64,000 bases of DNA from Halorubrum ruber (GTDB taxonomy: Archaea > Halobacteriota > Halobacteria > Halobacteriales > Haloferacaceae). This document shows, one piece after another, positions 1 to 9,156 of the stretch. The position numbers and the translations under genes were made by a program. The notes under the pieces were generated by a model. The model had not been told where the DNA came from. It made no database searches and saw only the letters and a list, made by a program, of their open reading frames with translations. The first letter of the stretch is position 1. Each line of letters opens with the position of its first letter. The stretch covers positions 1,178,001-1,242,000 of the forward strand of contig NZ_CP073695.1 of assembly GCF_018228765.1 (NCBI RefSeq), given 5' to 3'.

Positions 1-165
1 GAGACCCTATCGCTCCGGCAGTCCCCCGGCGTAAATCTCGGAGAGGGGTACCTTGTGCGGCGGCGTAGCGAGTGCGGCGAGTCGGGCGACGTCGACCGGG
101 TCCCCGACCGCTGCCCGAACTGCGGGGCCGGCGGGAACGCTCTGTACGCCTACCTGGAGGAGTAA
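1..165 (+). CDS. Partial small zinc-ribbon protein (DUF7130-like C-terminus)
   Basis: The reading frame is open from the first base of the window and stops with TAA at 163-165, so the N-terminus lies outside the window. The visible 54 residues end in a zinc-ribbon pattern: a CGE motif, then a CPNCGA motif after an acidic loop, and a short YAYLEE tail. This resembles small rubredoxin-like haloarchaeal proteins of the DUF7130 type, which have no established function. Only one complete Cys pair plus one further Cys is seen, so metal binding is inferred. It lies 4 bp upstream of the next small zinc-finger gene and is probably co-transcribed with it. Confidence 0.6.
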   Translation, partial: ETLSLRQSPGVNLGEGYLVRRRSECGESGDVDRVPDRCPNCGAGGNALYAYLEE

Positions 166-169
166 CCGC

Positions 170-364
170 ATGTCCGACGACCACCCGCCGCGCGACTCCC
201 CGGAGTGGGACAATCCGGACCTGTGCCCGTTCTGCGGTGCCACGCTGTCGGACGGCGGAATCGGATTCATCGACCATGTGTCGGACGCCCCCGAGTGCGC
301 GGAGCGGTTCGAGGCCTGGCGAGCGGCGATCCGAGACGACATCGGCGGAGAGTGGGGCGGGTAG
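170..364 (+). CDS. Small zinc-finger protein, DUF7501-like (64 aa)
   Basis: ATG at 170 follows the previous stop by 4 bp. The 64-residue acidic protein has a CPFCG motif at about residues 19-23, then a GFIDH motif and a second Cys in PECAERF, giving a C-x2-C...H...C arrangement typical of single zinc-finger microproteins of haloarchaea. The pattern matches what I know as DUF7501. No reaction is known for the family; a role in protein or nucleic-acid binding is only a guess. The start is fixed by the short overlap-like spacing to the upstream gene. Confidence 0.7.
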   Translation: MSDDHPPRDSPEWDNPDLCPFCGATLSDGGIGFIDHVSDAPECAERFEAWRAAIRDDIGGEWGG

Positions 365-516
365 CCGAGGTTCGTCCGTCGGCCCCGTCTCCCGATCCCC
401 GCCGGTCTCCGAGGAGTCGACGGCGTTCCGCGCTCGGCGAAGACTGTCATCGCCCGGCTCCGGCCCCGGTCGGAGCCCCGGGTCCGCTCACGCCTCCTGC
501 GGAGCCCCGGGTCCTC

Positions 517-1422
517 TCACTCCCCGTCGGACCGCCGCGCGACCTCGTGTCGACCGAAGCCGTACCGCAGGCGGTTCGCGAGTCGGCGCGAGAAGCGTCC
601 CTCGTTGCGCGAGTCGAACCGCTCCGCGAGCGCCTGATAAATAATGGGGACGGGCACCTCCTGTTCGAGCGCCTCTCGGACCGTCCACGTGCCCGTCGAG
701 CCGCCCGCGACGTGATCGGCCACGTCGCCCAGATCCGACCCCTCCTCGCGGAACGCCTCCTCGCAGAGCTCCAGCAGCCACGACCGGATCACGGCGCCGT
801 TGTTCCACGTCCGAGCCACGGACTCCATGTCGAGGTCGTAGCGGCCGTCCGTGAGCAGCTCGAACCCCTCGCCGTACGCCTGCATCAGCGCGTACTCCAC
901 GCCGTTGTGGACCATCTTCACGTAGTGGCCGGAGCCCGACTCGCCCATGCGGTCGTGGCCGTCCGGGCCGGTCGCCACCGCGTCGAACACCGGCACGAGC
1001 GCCTCGTAGGCCCACTCCGGGCCGCCGACCATCAGCGAGAAGCCCGCCTCCGCGCTCGCGGGCCCGCCGGAGGTGCCGCAGTCGAGGTACGCGGCGTCCG
1101 TCTCCTCGGCGCGGCGCACCGAATCCTCGAAGTGCGAGTTGCCGCCGTCGACGACGACGTCGTCGTCGTCGAGGTGCGGCTCCAGGTCAGCGAGCGTGGC
1201 GTCGACGGCGTCGCCCGCGGGCACCATCAGCCAGATCCGCTTTTCGCCCCCCAACCGGTCACAGAGGTCGCCCACCGAGTCGGCCGGCTCCGCGCCCGCC
1301 TCCGCCGCCTCCGCGGTCGCCTCCGCGGAGAGGTCGAACGCGACCACGTCGTGGCCCGCCGAAAGCGACCGGTTCGCGACGATCTGTCCCATCCGCCCGA
1401 GTCCGATGACCCCGAGTTCCAT
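517..1422 (-). CDS. gnd: 6-phosphogluconate dehydrogenase, decarboxylating (short YqeC/GndA type)
   Basis: This 301-residue protein should oxidise and decarboxylate 6-phosphogluconate to ribulose 5-phosphate in the cytoplasm. Haloarchaea use this branch to make pentoses. The N-terminus GVIGLGRMGQIVA is the Rossmann dinucleotide loop. Residues around 170 contain KMVHNGVEYALMQAYGEG, the 6PGDH substrate and catalytic segment with Lys and Asn. The length of about 300 residues is that of the short GndA class, not the 470-residue bacterial or eukaryotic class. The start ATG is the only one placing the GxGxxG motif at the extreme N-terminus. It lies 52 bp downstream of threonine synthase on the same strand. 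Confidence 0.93.
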   Translation of the reverse strand: MELGVIGLGRMGQIVANRSLSAGHDVVAFDLSAEATAEAAEAGAEPADSVGDLCDRLGGEKRIWLMVPAGDAVDATLADLEPHLDDDDVVVDGGNSHFEDSVRRAEETDAAYLDCGTSGGPASAEAGFSLMVGGPEWAYEALVPVFDAVATGPDGHDRMGESGSGHYVKMVHNGVEYALMQAYGEGFELLTDGRYDLDMESVARTWNNGAVIRSWLLELCEEAFREEGSDLGDVADHVAGGSTGTWTVREALEQEVPVPIIYQALAERFDSRNEGRFSRRLANRLRYGFGRHEVARRSDGE

Positions 1423-1474
1423 GCGCGAGGGGTGGCGACCGGCCGCCGTAGTGGTTCCGGTTCCGCGCCCCCCG

Positions 1475-2713
1475 CTACTCGTCGGCTCGCGCCTCCGCCT
1501 CGACCTCCCGCTCGCCGAGGTGTGCGCGGAGCGCGTCCACGTCCTTGTTTCCCGCGCCGGTGTTCAGCAGGACGACCGTGTCGTCGGGGCCGAACTCGCC
1601 GGATTCCGCGAGCGCGAACGCTCCCGAGACGGCGGCCGCGCAGGTGGCGCCCACCTCTAGCCCCTCCTCGCGGGCGACCTCAATGGCGGCGTCGAGGATC
1701 TCTCGGTCCGTCGTCGCCACCGCCCCGCCGTCGGACTGGCGGACCGCCTCCAAGATGAGGTGGCTCGCGCCCGGGTCCGGGATCGCGATCCCGTTACACG
1801 CCGTGTCGACCTCGTCGTCTGCGAGCGGCTCGTGGCGGTCGGCGCCCGACTCGTAGGCGCGGACGACCGGGGCGCAGCCCGCGGCCTGCGCCGCGTACAT
1901 CGGGACGAGTTCGTCGGTCCACCCCAGCTCCCTCGCCTCGCGGGCGGCCTTGTGCATCCCGACGAGCCCGACGCCGCCGCCGGTCGGGTAGACGACGCCG
2001 TCGGGCGCCTCCCAGTCGAGCTGCGCTAAGAGCTCCAGCGCCATCGTCTTCTTCCCCTCGTGGCGGTACGGCGTGACGAACGTCTTCGTCGAGTACCACT
2101 CGGGATGTTCCTCCATCGCCTCGGCGTACGCCTTCCCGGCGTCGCCGATCTGCGAGTTCCCGTCGACGGGGTCGGCCACGGTCAGGTCCGCGCCGTGAAC
2201 CTCCGTCATCGCTTTCTGGGTGAATCCCGCCCGCGAGGGGAGGAACACGTGCGCGTCGAGGTCCGCGCGGGCCGCGTACGCCGCGGCCGCCTGCCCCGCG
2301 TTGCCGGCACTGTTCAGCGCGACCTCGCTCGCGCCGTGTTCGCGCGCGGCCGTCATCGCGGCCGCCTGCCCGCGGTCCTTGAACGTCCCCGTGGGATTTG
2401 CGCCCTCGTCTTTCAGGAGAACGCGGCCGACGCCCATCGCGTCCGCCAGCGCCGGGCACTCGACGAGCGGCGTCGCGCCCTCCCCGAGCGACACCGCCGT
2501 CTCAGCCGGGAACGGGAGCAGCTCGTCGTACCGCCACATCGACCCGTCGGGGCGCGCGTCGAGCGTCTCCGGGGTCAGACCGATCCGGTCGTAGTCGTAC
2601 TCTGGGTCGAGGATACCGCCGCAGTCGGGACAGCGGTGCGTCGCCGCCTCCGCGTCGAACGTCTCCCCGCAGTCGACGCAGGTCAGGCCGACGAACGCCT
2701 CTGTCGTCTCCAT
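1475..2713 (-). CDS. thrC: Threonine synthase
   Basis: The 412-residue PLP enzyme converts O-phosphohomoserine to threonine. It begins with a zinc-ribbon (CVDCGETF ... HRCPDCGG, residues about 11-32), common in archaeal threonine synthases. The PLP lysine lies in the motif NPTGTFKDRGQ (residues about 107-117). A glycine-rich phosphate loop PTGGGVGLVG follows near residue 245, and a GAGNKD motif near the C-terminus. The acidic tail is a haloarchaeal trait. It could be transcribed with gnd, which lies 52 bp downstream. Confidence 0.94.
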   Translation of the reverse strand: METTEAFVGLTCVDCGETFDAEAATHRCPDCGGILDPEYDYDRIGLTPETLDARPDGSMWRYDELLPFPAETAVSLGEGATPLVECPALADAMGVGRVLLKDEGANPTGTFKDRGQAAAMTAAREHGASEVALNSAGNAGQAAAAYAARADLDAHVFLPSRAGFTQKAMTEVHGADLTVADPVDGNSQIGDAGKAYAEAMEEHPEWYSTKTFVTPYRHEGKKTMALELLAQLDWEAPDGVVYPTGGGVGLVGMHKAAREARELGWTDELVPMYAAQAAGCAPVVRAYESGADRHEPLADDEVDTACNGIAIPDPGASHLILEAVRQSDGGAVATTDREILDAAIEVAREEGLEVGATCAAAVSGAFALAESGEFGPDDTVVLLNTGAGNKDVDALRAHLGEREVEAEARADE

Positions 2714-2935
2714 GGGACCGCGGTCGCGTGCCGGGGACTTCGGTGCTGCGGTCGCGGCGATCGCCCCGGGCCGCCCACGAGGGGGCTGCCGTTCGTCCGC
2801 ACCCCTCCGGGGTACTTAGGTTCGAAACGTATGAAGCGGTGCGCCGAGGGGCGCCGGGGTCGTGCGTACAATGGAGATGCGCGCATCAGCGACGGCCTGG
2901 ACGGCCGGTTCGCGGGGAGCACCGGGGTGGAAGCG

Positions 2936-3775
2936 ATGAGCCGAACGAGGCTTCGGTTGGACCTCCCGGCAGGGTCGTGGCTCGGCGACGTCTCGCGGGG
3001 CGTCCCCTCGGCGACTATCCGGGTCGCGGAGACGATCGCGCTCGACGACGACGCTCGGCGACCGGCCGACGATGACGGCTCGGAGGCGCTCGACGACGAC
3101 GGCTCGGACGTGGCGGCGACCGTCTTGATCGGCGGCGCCGACAGGGACCGCGTCGAGGACGCGCTCCGCGGCCACGACCGCGTCGCGCGCGCGACGACGG
3201 TCGAGCGCCGCGGCGACGGCCGCACGCTTCGGGTCGTCTGCCGCGCCCCCGTGTACCTCCCGGCGGCGCGGGCGGTCGGTCTCCCGATGGCGTCGACGGT
3301 CGAGGTCGTCGACGGCCGGGCGACGGTGACGGTCGTCGGCGACCGGGACCGAGTCGAGGCGTTCGGGCGCCGGCTCGCGGGCGAGGGGGTGACGGTCGGC
3401 GTCGCCGCGACCGGGGTCGACGGCCCGGACCGGACGCTCACGGAGGCGCAGCGCGACCTCGTGTTCGATGCGGTCCGGTCGGGGTACTACGACACCCCGC
3501 GCCGGTGTACGCTCACGGAGTTAGCCGAGGCGAACGGGATCGCGAAGTCGACCTGTAGCGAGACGCTCCACCGCGCGGAGGGTCGCGTGATGCGGCGGTT
3601 CGTCGACGGGACGGGCCGGTTCGACTCGGCGTCGGACCGCGTCGGTACGGCGGCCGCCGGGACTGCGTTCTCCGAGACGGCAGCGTTCGACGAGCGCGAC
3701 GCCGACGGTCCGGACGCGGACGACCTCGACGCGGACGGCGACGAGCCGGTGCGGTCCGCGGCGACCGAGCCCTGA
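2936..3775 (+). CDS. HTH-10 (bacterio-opsin activator type) transcription regulator
   Basis: This 279-residue protein carries the C-terminal HTH-10 domain of haloarchaeal regulators at about residues 166-225. It opens with a LTEAQRDLVFDAVRSGYYD segment and continues with TLTELAEANGIAKSTCSETL, the typical helix-turn-helix. The N-terminal 150 residues form the variable input region seen in this family and contain no PAS or GAF motifs that I can recognise. The ATG at 2936 was preferred because longer versions run into non-coding-like sequence. The tail after residue 230 is acidic and low in complexity. It lies divergent from thrC with about 220 bp between, and the target genes are unknown. Confidence 0.85.
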   Translation: MSRTRLRLDLPAGSWLGDVSRGVPSATIRVAETIALDDDARRPADDDGSEALDDDGSDVAATVLIGGADRDRVEDALRGHDRVARATTVERRGDGRTLRVVCRAPVYLPAARAVGLPMASTVEVVDGRATVTVVGDRDRVEAFGRRLAGEGVTVGVAATGVDGPDRTLTEAQRDLVFDAVRSGYYDTPRRCTLTELAEANGIAKSTCSETLHRAEGRVMRRFVDGTGRFDSASDRVGTAAAGTAFSETAAFDERDADGPDADDLDADGDEPVRSAATEP

Positions 3776-3805
3776 CACCGCCGCGGCGGGCGGCGGTTCG
3801 AAGGC

Positions 3806-5236
3806 CTACTCCCCGTCGAGCGCCTGCCACGAGAGCCGCGGGTTCCGCGCGGCGCCGACCTGGTCGATCCGGCCCGCGGCGGTCCGGTTCGGGGCCGCGT
3901 CGAGCGCCTCGTCGGTGTCGGCGTACGCGAGGTTGAACGCCTCCGCGAGGTCGTCGAGCGAGGACTGCCCCTCGATCTCGGTCGGCTCGGTCAGCATCGC
4001 CTCCGGCACCATCTCCGGCCACTTCGTCGTCGGCGGGTGGACGCCGAAGTCGAGCATGCGCTTCGCGACGTCGGCGGCGTCGCGGTCGCCCGCGGTCGCG
4101 GCGAACTCGTGGTGGAACGGACCGAACGGCACGTCGAGGTCGATCCGCTCGGCGAGGTAGTTCGCGTTGAGGACGGCCTTCGCGGCCGCGTCCGCGAGCC
4201 CCTCGTCGCCGAGGCGGGCGATGTACGCGTACGCCTTGATCGACACGAGCCAGTTGCCGGCGAACCCGTGGACTTTCCCGATCGTGTGATCGGGCTCGAA
4301 GCGCTCGTATCCCGATCCCTCGTCGGCCTCCCGGACCCGGGGTGTCGGGAGGAACGGTGCCAGTTCGTCGACGACGCCGACCGGGCCGGCGCCGGGACCG
4401 CCGCCGCCGTGAGGCGTCGCGAACGTCTTGTGGACGTTGTAGTGCATCACGTCGAACCCCATGTCGCCGGGGCGGCCGCGGCCGAGCAGCGCGTTGAGGT
4501 TCGCGCCGTCGTAGTAGAGCAGGCCGCCGGCGTCGTGGACGATGTCAGCGATCTCGGTGATGTCGCGCTCGAAGAGGCCGACCGTGTTCGGGTTCGTGAG
4601 CATGAGGGCGGCGGTGTCGTCGCCGACGGCCGCCTCCAAGGCTTCGAGGTCGACCCGACCGTCCTCGCCGGAGGGGAGTTCGACCACGTCGTAGCCCGCG
4701 GTCGCGGCGGTCGCGAAGTTGGTCCCGTGGGCCGACGCCGGGATCACGACCTCCGAGCGGTCGTTGCCGTGGTGTTCGTGGTACGCCTTCGCGACGAGGA
4801 TCCCCGTGAGCTCGCCGGCGGCGCCCGCGGGCGGCTGGAGCGTGACGGCGTCCATGCCCCCAATCTCCGCGAGGACCTCCTGGAGACGGTGCTGGAGCTC
4901 CAGGTTCCCCTGCGCCGAGCGCTCGGAGCGGTCCGGGTGGATCGCCGCGTTCGTGTCCGCCGCCACGTCCTCGGTGAACTTGGGGTTGTACTTCATCGTG
5001 CAGCTCCCCAGCGGGTACGGCCCCGAGTCGATCGCCCAGTTCATCTGCGAGAGCCGGGTGTAGTGGCGCGCCGTCTCCGGCTCCGAGGGGTTCGGCAGCG
5101 TCAGCTCCTCGCGGGTGAGGTCGTCGGGCAGCGGGGACTCCTCCCGTACGTCGACGGTCTCTTGGCCCTTCTCCGAGAGCAGCGGCTCGCGGACGTTCTC
5201 CCCCTCTCGCTCGTAGTTCGCTTGGTCGTGGATCAT
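3806..5236 (-). CDS. gcvPB: Glycine dehydrogenase (decarboxylating) subunit 2
   Basis: This is the PLP-bearing half of the two-subunit P-protein of the glycine cleavage system (476 aa). With GcvPA it decarboxylates glycine and passes the aminomethyl group to the lipoyl arm of GcvH. The PLP lysine is in the motif MHYNVHKTFATPHGGGGP near residue 265. An N-terminal LGSCTMKYNP motif, conserved in P-protein, lies near residue 78. It follows gcvPA with a 1-bp gap, so the two are probably translated together. Length and motif order match archaeal GcvPB. Confidence 0.95.
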   Translation of the reverse strand: MIHDQANYEREGENVREPLLSEKGQETVDVREESPLPDDLTREELTLPNPSEPETARHYTRLSQMNWAIDSGPYPLGSCTMKYNPKFTEDVAADTNAAIHPDRSERSAQGNLELQHRLQEVLAEIGGMDAVTLQPPAGAAGELTGILVAKAYHEHHGNDRSEVVIPASAHGTNFATAATAGYDVVELPSGEDGRVDLEALEAAVGDDTAALMLTNPNTVGLFERDITEIADIVHDAGGLLYYDGANLNALLGRGRPGDMGFDVMHYNVHKTFATPHGGGGPGAGPVGVVDELAPFLPTPRVREADEGSGYERFEPDHTIGKVHGFAGNWLVSIKAYAYIARLGDEGLADAAAKAVLNANYLAERIDLDVPFGPFHHEFAATAGDRDAADVAKRMLDFGVHPPTTKWPEMVPEAMLTEPTEIEGQSSLDDLAEAFNLAYADTDEALDAAPNRTAAGRIDQVGAARNPRLSWQALDGE

Positions 5237-5237
5237 C

Positions 5238-6566
5238 TCAGAGCACCTCCTCGAAGGCGGCGACGAGCCCGTCCGTCTCTCCCGCGTTGAGATCGGTGAC
5301 GCACACCTGAAGCAGGTGGTCGTCGATCGCGTGGACCGCGAACCCCTCGCCTTCGAGGTCGGCCGCGATCGCCTCGGCCGGCTGGTCGACGCGCACCGCG
5401 AACTCGCGGAAGTGGTGGCGGTCGTGGACGGGTGCGGCCGCGCCGGACAGCTCGTCGATCCGCGACGCCAGCGCCTCGGCCTCCCGGACGGAGTCGTTCG
5501 CGAGGTCGACGAGGCCGTCGGGCCCGAGCGTCGCCGCGTGGATCGCCGCGCGCAGCGCGACCCACGCCTGGTTCGTACAGATGTTCGAGGTGGCGCGCTC
5601 CTTGCGGATGTGCTGTTCGCGGGTTTGGAGCGTCAGCGTGTACGCGCGGTCGCCGTTCGCGTCTTCACTCGCGCCGACGAGCCGGCCGGGCACCTGCCGC
5701 AGGAACTCGTCGCTGCAGGCGAAGATCCCTAACCCCATCCCGTAGGCGGTCGGCAGGCCGAGCGAGCCGGCCTCGCCCACGACGACGTCGGCCCCCACTG
5801 CGGCCGGCGATTCGAGCACCGACAGCGCGACGACGTCCGACCCGAGGACGAACAGCGCGTCCGTCTCGTCGGCGAGGTCGCCGATCGCCGCGAGCCGCTC
5901 CTCGATACACCCCCGCACCGTCGGGCTCTCGGCGTACACCATGGCGACGTCGTCGCCGGCGCGGTCGGCGAGCGCGTCGACGTCGGCGGTCCCGTCGGCC
6001 ATCGGGTACGTCTCGACGGCCAGGTCGGCACCGTCGCAGTAGTTCTCTAACACCGCCCGCTTCCCCTCGCGGAGCTGCTCCGGGACGAGGACGGTGTCGC
6101 CCGAGGTCGACCGGACGCGGTCGGCGAGCGTCGCGGCCTCGCCGAGCGCTGTCGCGGCGTCGTACATCGAGCAGTTCGCCACGTCGAGCCCCGTCAGCTC
6201 GACCAGCATCGACTGGTACTCGAAGAGCGCCTGGAGGAACCCCTGCGACACCTCCGGCTGGTACTGGGTGTAGCTCGTGAGGAACTCCGCGCGGTCCGCG
6301 AGGTGGTCGACGACGCTCGGCACGTAGTGGCCGTAGTGGCCCCGGCCGAGGAACTCCGTGAGGTCGTCGTTGCGCGCGAAGATCCGGGCGCACTCGTCGC
6401 GGATCCCGCGTTCGGTGCGCGCGTCGATGCCGAAGTCGCCGTCGAAGGAGACCGCCTCGGGGATGTCGAACAGCGCCTCCTCGTCGTCGACGCCGATCTC
6501 TGCCAGCATCGCCGCGGTCTCGTCGTCGGTGTGGGGCGCGTACGGCGTGCCGTTCGCCCGGCTCAT
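5238..6566 (-). CDS. gcvPA: Glycine dehydrogenase (decarboxylating) subunit 1
   Basis: This 442-residue subunit pairs with GcvPB to form the glycine decarboxylase. It shows family landmarks: [18 protein letters not shown] near residue 75, [19 protein letters not shown] near residue 98, and a [14 protein letters not shown] segment near 132. It starts at ATG 6566 with the usual [13 protein letters not shown] opening shortly after. There is a 168-bp gap to gcvH upstream in which I find no gene. The order gcvH-gcvPA-gcvPB on one strand indicates an operon. Confidence 0.95.
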   Translation of the reverse strand: MSRANGTPYAPHTDDETAAMLAEIGVDDEEALFDIPEAVSFDGDFGIDARTERGIRDECARIFARNDDLTEFLGRGHYGHYVPSVVDHLADRAEFLTSYTQYQPEVSQGFLQALFEYQSMLVELTGLDVANCSMYDAATALGEAATLADRVRSTSGDTVLVPEQLREGKRAVLENYCDGADLAVETYPMADGTADVDALADRAGDDVAMVYAESPTVRGCIEERLAAIGDLADETDALFVLGSDVVALSVLESPAAVGADVVVGEAGSLGLPTAYGMGLGIFACSDEFLRQVPGRLVGASEDANGDRAYTLTLQTREQHIRKERATSNICTNQAWVALRAAIHAATLGPDGLVDLANDSVREAEALASRIDELSGAAAPVHDRHHFREFAVRVDQPAEAIAADLEGEGFAVHAIDDHLLQVCVTDLNAGETDGLVAAFEEVL

Positions 6567-6734
6567 CTGGTCGCTCCTCCGCGTCCGCGGGCCGTCGCCT
6601 CGCGGTCGTTCGCTCCTCGGTTCGCGGCTCGTCGGTCGAAACGTGGCGTTGTCATGTTCGGGTCCGGTAGAGGGTTGTCGTCGGGAGCGCGCCCGGCGTT
6701 GGGAGCACGCCCGCGTCGGGTCGACTCGTCGCAG

Positions 6735-7118
6735 TCACGCGATCTGGCCGTCGTACTCGTCGGCGTCGAGGAGCCCTTCGGCGTCGCCGCCGTCGGCGGG
6801 CTCGACCTCGAGCATCCAGCCGTCGCCGTACGGGTCCTCGTTAACGAGCTCCGGGCGGTCGAAGAGGTCCTCGTTGACCGCGACGACCTCGCCCGAGACG
6901 GGCGCGTACAGGTCCGAGACGGCCTTGATCGACTCGACGACACCGAACGACTCGCCGGCCGCGATCTCGTCGCCGACCTCGGGGAGCTCGACGAACACCA
7001 CGTCGCCGAGCTCGTCCTGCGCGAAGTCGGAGACGCCGATCCGAACGGTGTCGCCGCCGGTCGTCGCCCACTCGTGCGATTCCAGGTACCGTCTGTCGTC
7101 GGGAACGTCGAAGCTCAT
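6735..7118 (-). CDS. gcvH: Glycine cleavage system H protein
   Basis: This 127-residue lipoyl carrier shuttles the aminomethyl group between the P- and T-proteins. The lipoylation site lies in the motif [20 protein letters not shown], with the modified Lys in ESIKA near residue 63. The N-terminus [13 protein letters not shown] is the conserved GcvH opening. It is the first gene of the gcvH-gcvPA-gcvPB run. The usual neighbour gcvT is not present upstream; the flap endonuclease gene is there instead, on the same strand. Confidence 0.95.
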   Translation of the reverse strand: MSFDVPDDRRYLESHEWATTGGDTVRIGVSDFAQDELGDVVFVELPEVGDEIAAGESFGVVESIKAVSDLYAPVSGEVVAVNEDLFDRPELVNEDPYGDGWMLEVEPADGGDAEGLLDADEYDGQIA

Positions 7119-7246
7119 TGGTCAGGGTCGCCGCGGTCCGCTCGGGATCCGGCCCGCGACACGTGTGATTGACCCTTCTGACGACGAGGAAATAAAAGGT
7201 GTGTTCGCGGCGGTCGCGGCTGGGGACGACCGTTCGGCGCGCCCCG

Positions 7247-8224
7247 TCAGGTCCACCGGTCGAGCCCGGTCTGGACCTGCGACTCCGCGATGCGCTCGAA
7301 CCCGCGCTCGACCTCGTCGGCGTCGACGCCCCACTCGTCGACGACGTACGCGCGGGCGGCCTCGACGTCCGGGTTCACGTCGGCGTCGACCGCGACGTCC
7401 TCGGCCGGCGGGTCCATGAACAGCTCCCGGATCGCCTCGGCGTTCGGGATCTCGGCGTCGCGGGCCTCCAGAACGCCCCACAGGTCGCCGTGTTCTTTCA
7501 CCGCCGTTACCGCCGTCTTCGGCCCGATCCCGCGAACGCCCTCGTTGAAGTCGGTGCCGCAGAGCATCGCGACGTCGACGAGCCCCTGACGGTCGAGGTC
7601 GAGGTCTTCGAGGGTCGCCGCGAGGTCCATCAGCTCCGGGTCGCCCTTGCTCGTCAGCTGGCGGAGCGTCGTCGGCGCGCCGAACAGCAGGGTGTCGTAG
7701 TCCTCGCTGCCCGCGTGGTCGACGGCGCCGGTCGCGGCCATGTGCGCGCACTGCGCCTCCCCTTCCGCGGGCGCCTCGACGATCGGCACGTCGAGCAGTT
7801 CGAGCAGCTCGCGGGTCGTCTCCTGAATCGTGTCGGTGAGCCGCTGTGTGCGGGCCTCTAAGCGCGCGGCCTCGACCGCGTCGCCGCGCTCCTCGGCCGC
7901 TGCTCGCCGCTCCTCGGCCTGCTCGCGCTTCTCGCGGCGCTCGGCCACCTCGTCTGCCTTCAGGTCGGTGACGGCGCCGTCGAACACCATCACCGGGATC
8001 AGGTCGTGCTCGAAGAACTTCGGGAGCCCTTGGACGACCCCGATCAGGTTCGCGACCTCGGTGCCGTCGGCGGTGGTGTACTTCTCGTCGCTCGTCCACT
8101 TGACCGTCGTCGTGAGGTAGCGGTACAGCCAGTTGTGCGCGTCGACGGCGACGACGCTCCCCTCTATCTCCTCGAAGGGGACGTCGCGGATCGACGCGAG
8201 GTCGCGCAGGTCGGCGTTTCCCAT
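7247..8224 (-). CDS. fen: Flap endonuclease 1
   Basis: FEN1 (325 aa) removes 5' flaps during Okazaki fragment maturation and base excision repair. The N-terminal domain carries [13 protein letters not shown] (metal-binding Asp near residue 27). The internal domain has [14 protein letters not shown] and [11 protein letters not shown], giving the acidic catalytic cluster, and [20 protein letters not shown] is the helix-hairpin-helix segment. The C-terminus ends QTGLDRWT, which fits a PCNA-interacting peptide (Q-x2-L-x2-W). The MGNADLRDL start is the archaeal form. It is 128 bp upstream of gcvH. Confidence 0.95.
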   Translation of the reverse strand: MGNADLRDLASIRDVPFEEIEGSVVAVDAHNWLYRYLTTTVKWTSDEKYTTADGTEVANLIGVVQGLPKFFEHDLIPVMVFDGAVTDLKADEVAERREKREQAEERRAAAEERGDAVEAARLEARTQRLTDTIQETTRELLELLDVPIVEAPAEGEAQCAHMAATGAVDHAGSEDYDTLLFGAPTTLRQLTSKGDPELMDLAATLEDLDLDRQGLVDVAMLCGTDFNEGVRGIGPKTAVTAVKEHGDLWGVLEARDAEIPNAEAIRELFMDPPAEDVAVDADVNPDVEAARAYVVDEWGVDADEVERGFERIAESQVQTGLDRWT

Positions 8225-8326
8225 TGTCGGAGTCTGGGGCGCGCCGCTCTTAAACGCTCACGGGTCCGGTGGCGGGCGGCGGTCGCTCTCGGCAGTCCCC
8301 CGCGATTCCCTGCCGACTTCTGGGCA

Positions 8327-8334
8327 GTTTATGT
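8327..8334 (+). promoter_or_regulatory. Putative TATA box for the J-domain/ferredoxin gene
   Basis: GTTTATGT lies about 30 bases before the ATG at 8364, the spacing expected for a near-leaderless haloarchaeal transcript. It is an AT-rich island in otherwise GC-rich sequence. No BRE was defined, and the call rests on position and composition only. Confidence 0.45.
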
Positions 8335-8363
8335 GCGTCACGCGCGTACGTGTCCCCGTCTGA

Positions 8364-9020
8364 ATGGTCTCCCCGTTCGATGTGTTGGAAGTCGACGAGG
8401 ACGCCGACGACGAGGCGATCGAACGGGCCTACCGCGAGCGCGTGAAGCGCGCGCACCCCGACCAGGGCGGTTCGATCGAGGAGTTCCAGCTCGTCCGCCG
8501 CGCCTACCGAGAGCTGGAAGCGCGCGACGACAACGGCGACGGGAGCGACGACGGAGTCGACCCCGCGGACGTCGACCTCTCGGAGGGGGACGACGCGCGC
8601 GAGCCGCAGTCGACCCGCGTGGAGTTCCTCGACTACGAGGCCGTCGTCGACTACGGCTGGTCGCTCGACGACGACGAGCTGTTCCGGAAGGCCTCCCACG
8701 CCGACCTCGGTCCCGACGCCCACGGTCGCCTGCTCGTCCACCCCGACGAGAGCCTGCTGGAGGCCGCCGAGCGCAGTGGTTTCGCGTGGCCCTTCTCCTG
8801 TCGCGGCGGCGCCTGCGCGAACTGCGCGGTGTACCTCGCCGAGGGCGAGCTCTCCCAGCCGACCGACCACATCATGCCCGAGGACCTCGCCGAGCGAGGG
8901 TTCCGCCTCTCCTGTAACGGCTACCCGCTGACCGACGAGCTGTCGGTCGTGTTCAACGTGAAACAGCGGCCTGAGCTCGACGACCTCATCCTCCCGCCCG
9001 GGCCGTTTACCCGACGGTGA
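8364..9020 (+). CDS. J-domain and [2Fe-2S] ferredoxin fusion protein
   Basis: This 218-residue protein joins two domains. Residues about 3-55 form a DnaJ-type J domain (SPFDVLEVDEDADDEAIERA ... HPDQGG with the HPD motif and a FQLVRRAYREL helix). An acidic linker follows. From about residue 90 there is a plant-type [2Fe-2S] ferredoxin with the cluster motif FSCRGGACANCAVYLAEGEL and the last cysteine in RLSCNGYP. The J domain would engage an Hsp70 and the ferredoxin would carry electrons. Haloarchaea are known to have ferredoxins with such N-terminal extensions. Whether this one serves in electron transfer, cluster delivery or both is not shown. It is monocistronic and divergent from fen. Confidence 0.88.
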   Translation: MVSPFDVLEVDEDADDEAIERAYRERVKRAHPDQGGSIEEFQLVRRAYRELEARDDNGDGSDDGVDPADVDLSEGDDAREPQSTRVEFLDYEAVVDYGWSLDDDELFRKASHADLGPDAHGRLLVHPDESLLEAAERSGFAWPFSCRGGACANCAVYLAEGELSQPTDHIMPEDLAERGFRLSCNGYPLTDELSVVFNVKQRPELDDLILPPGPFTRR

Positions 9021-9107
9021 GCGGCGAACCATCACGCTGATCGGGTCGAAACAGAGCGTCCGCGAAAAGATTCTTCGAACGACTTCACACCGGAAGCGGC
9101 GGCCGGC

Positions 9108-9156
9108 CGCCGATCAGGACGCCTCGGCGTCGATCGCCGATCAGAACGCCTCGGCG
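9108..9156. repeat. 22-bp direct repeat duplicating the gene end
   Basis: Bases 9108-9129 and 9135-9156 are identical except for one base. The second copy contains the stop codon and last codons (AEAF) of the DHH-domain gene, so the first copy is a duplicated gene end just beyond the stop. It is probably a small tandem duplication without function. Confidence 0.8.

Noticed and set aside
205-1758. Long plus-strand frame over gnd and thrC
   Set aside because: It is Arg/Val-rich with no domains, typical of a GC-rich shadow. The minus-strand genes have full family motifs.
6567-6734. A missing gcvT fragment between gcvH and gcvPA
   Set aside because: The 168 bp contain no T-protein motif; it is plain intergenic sequence.
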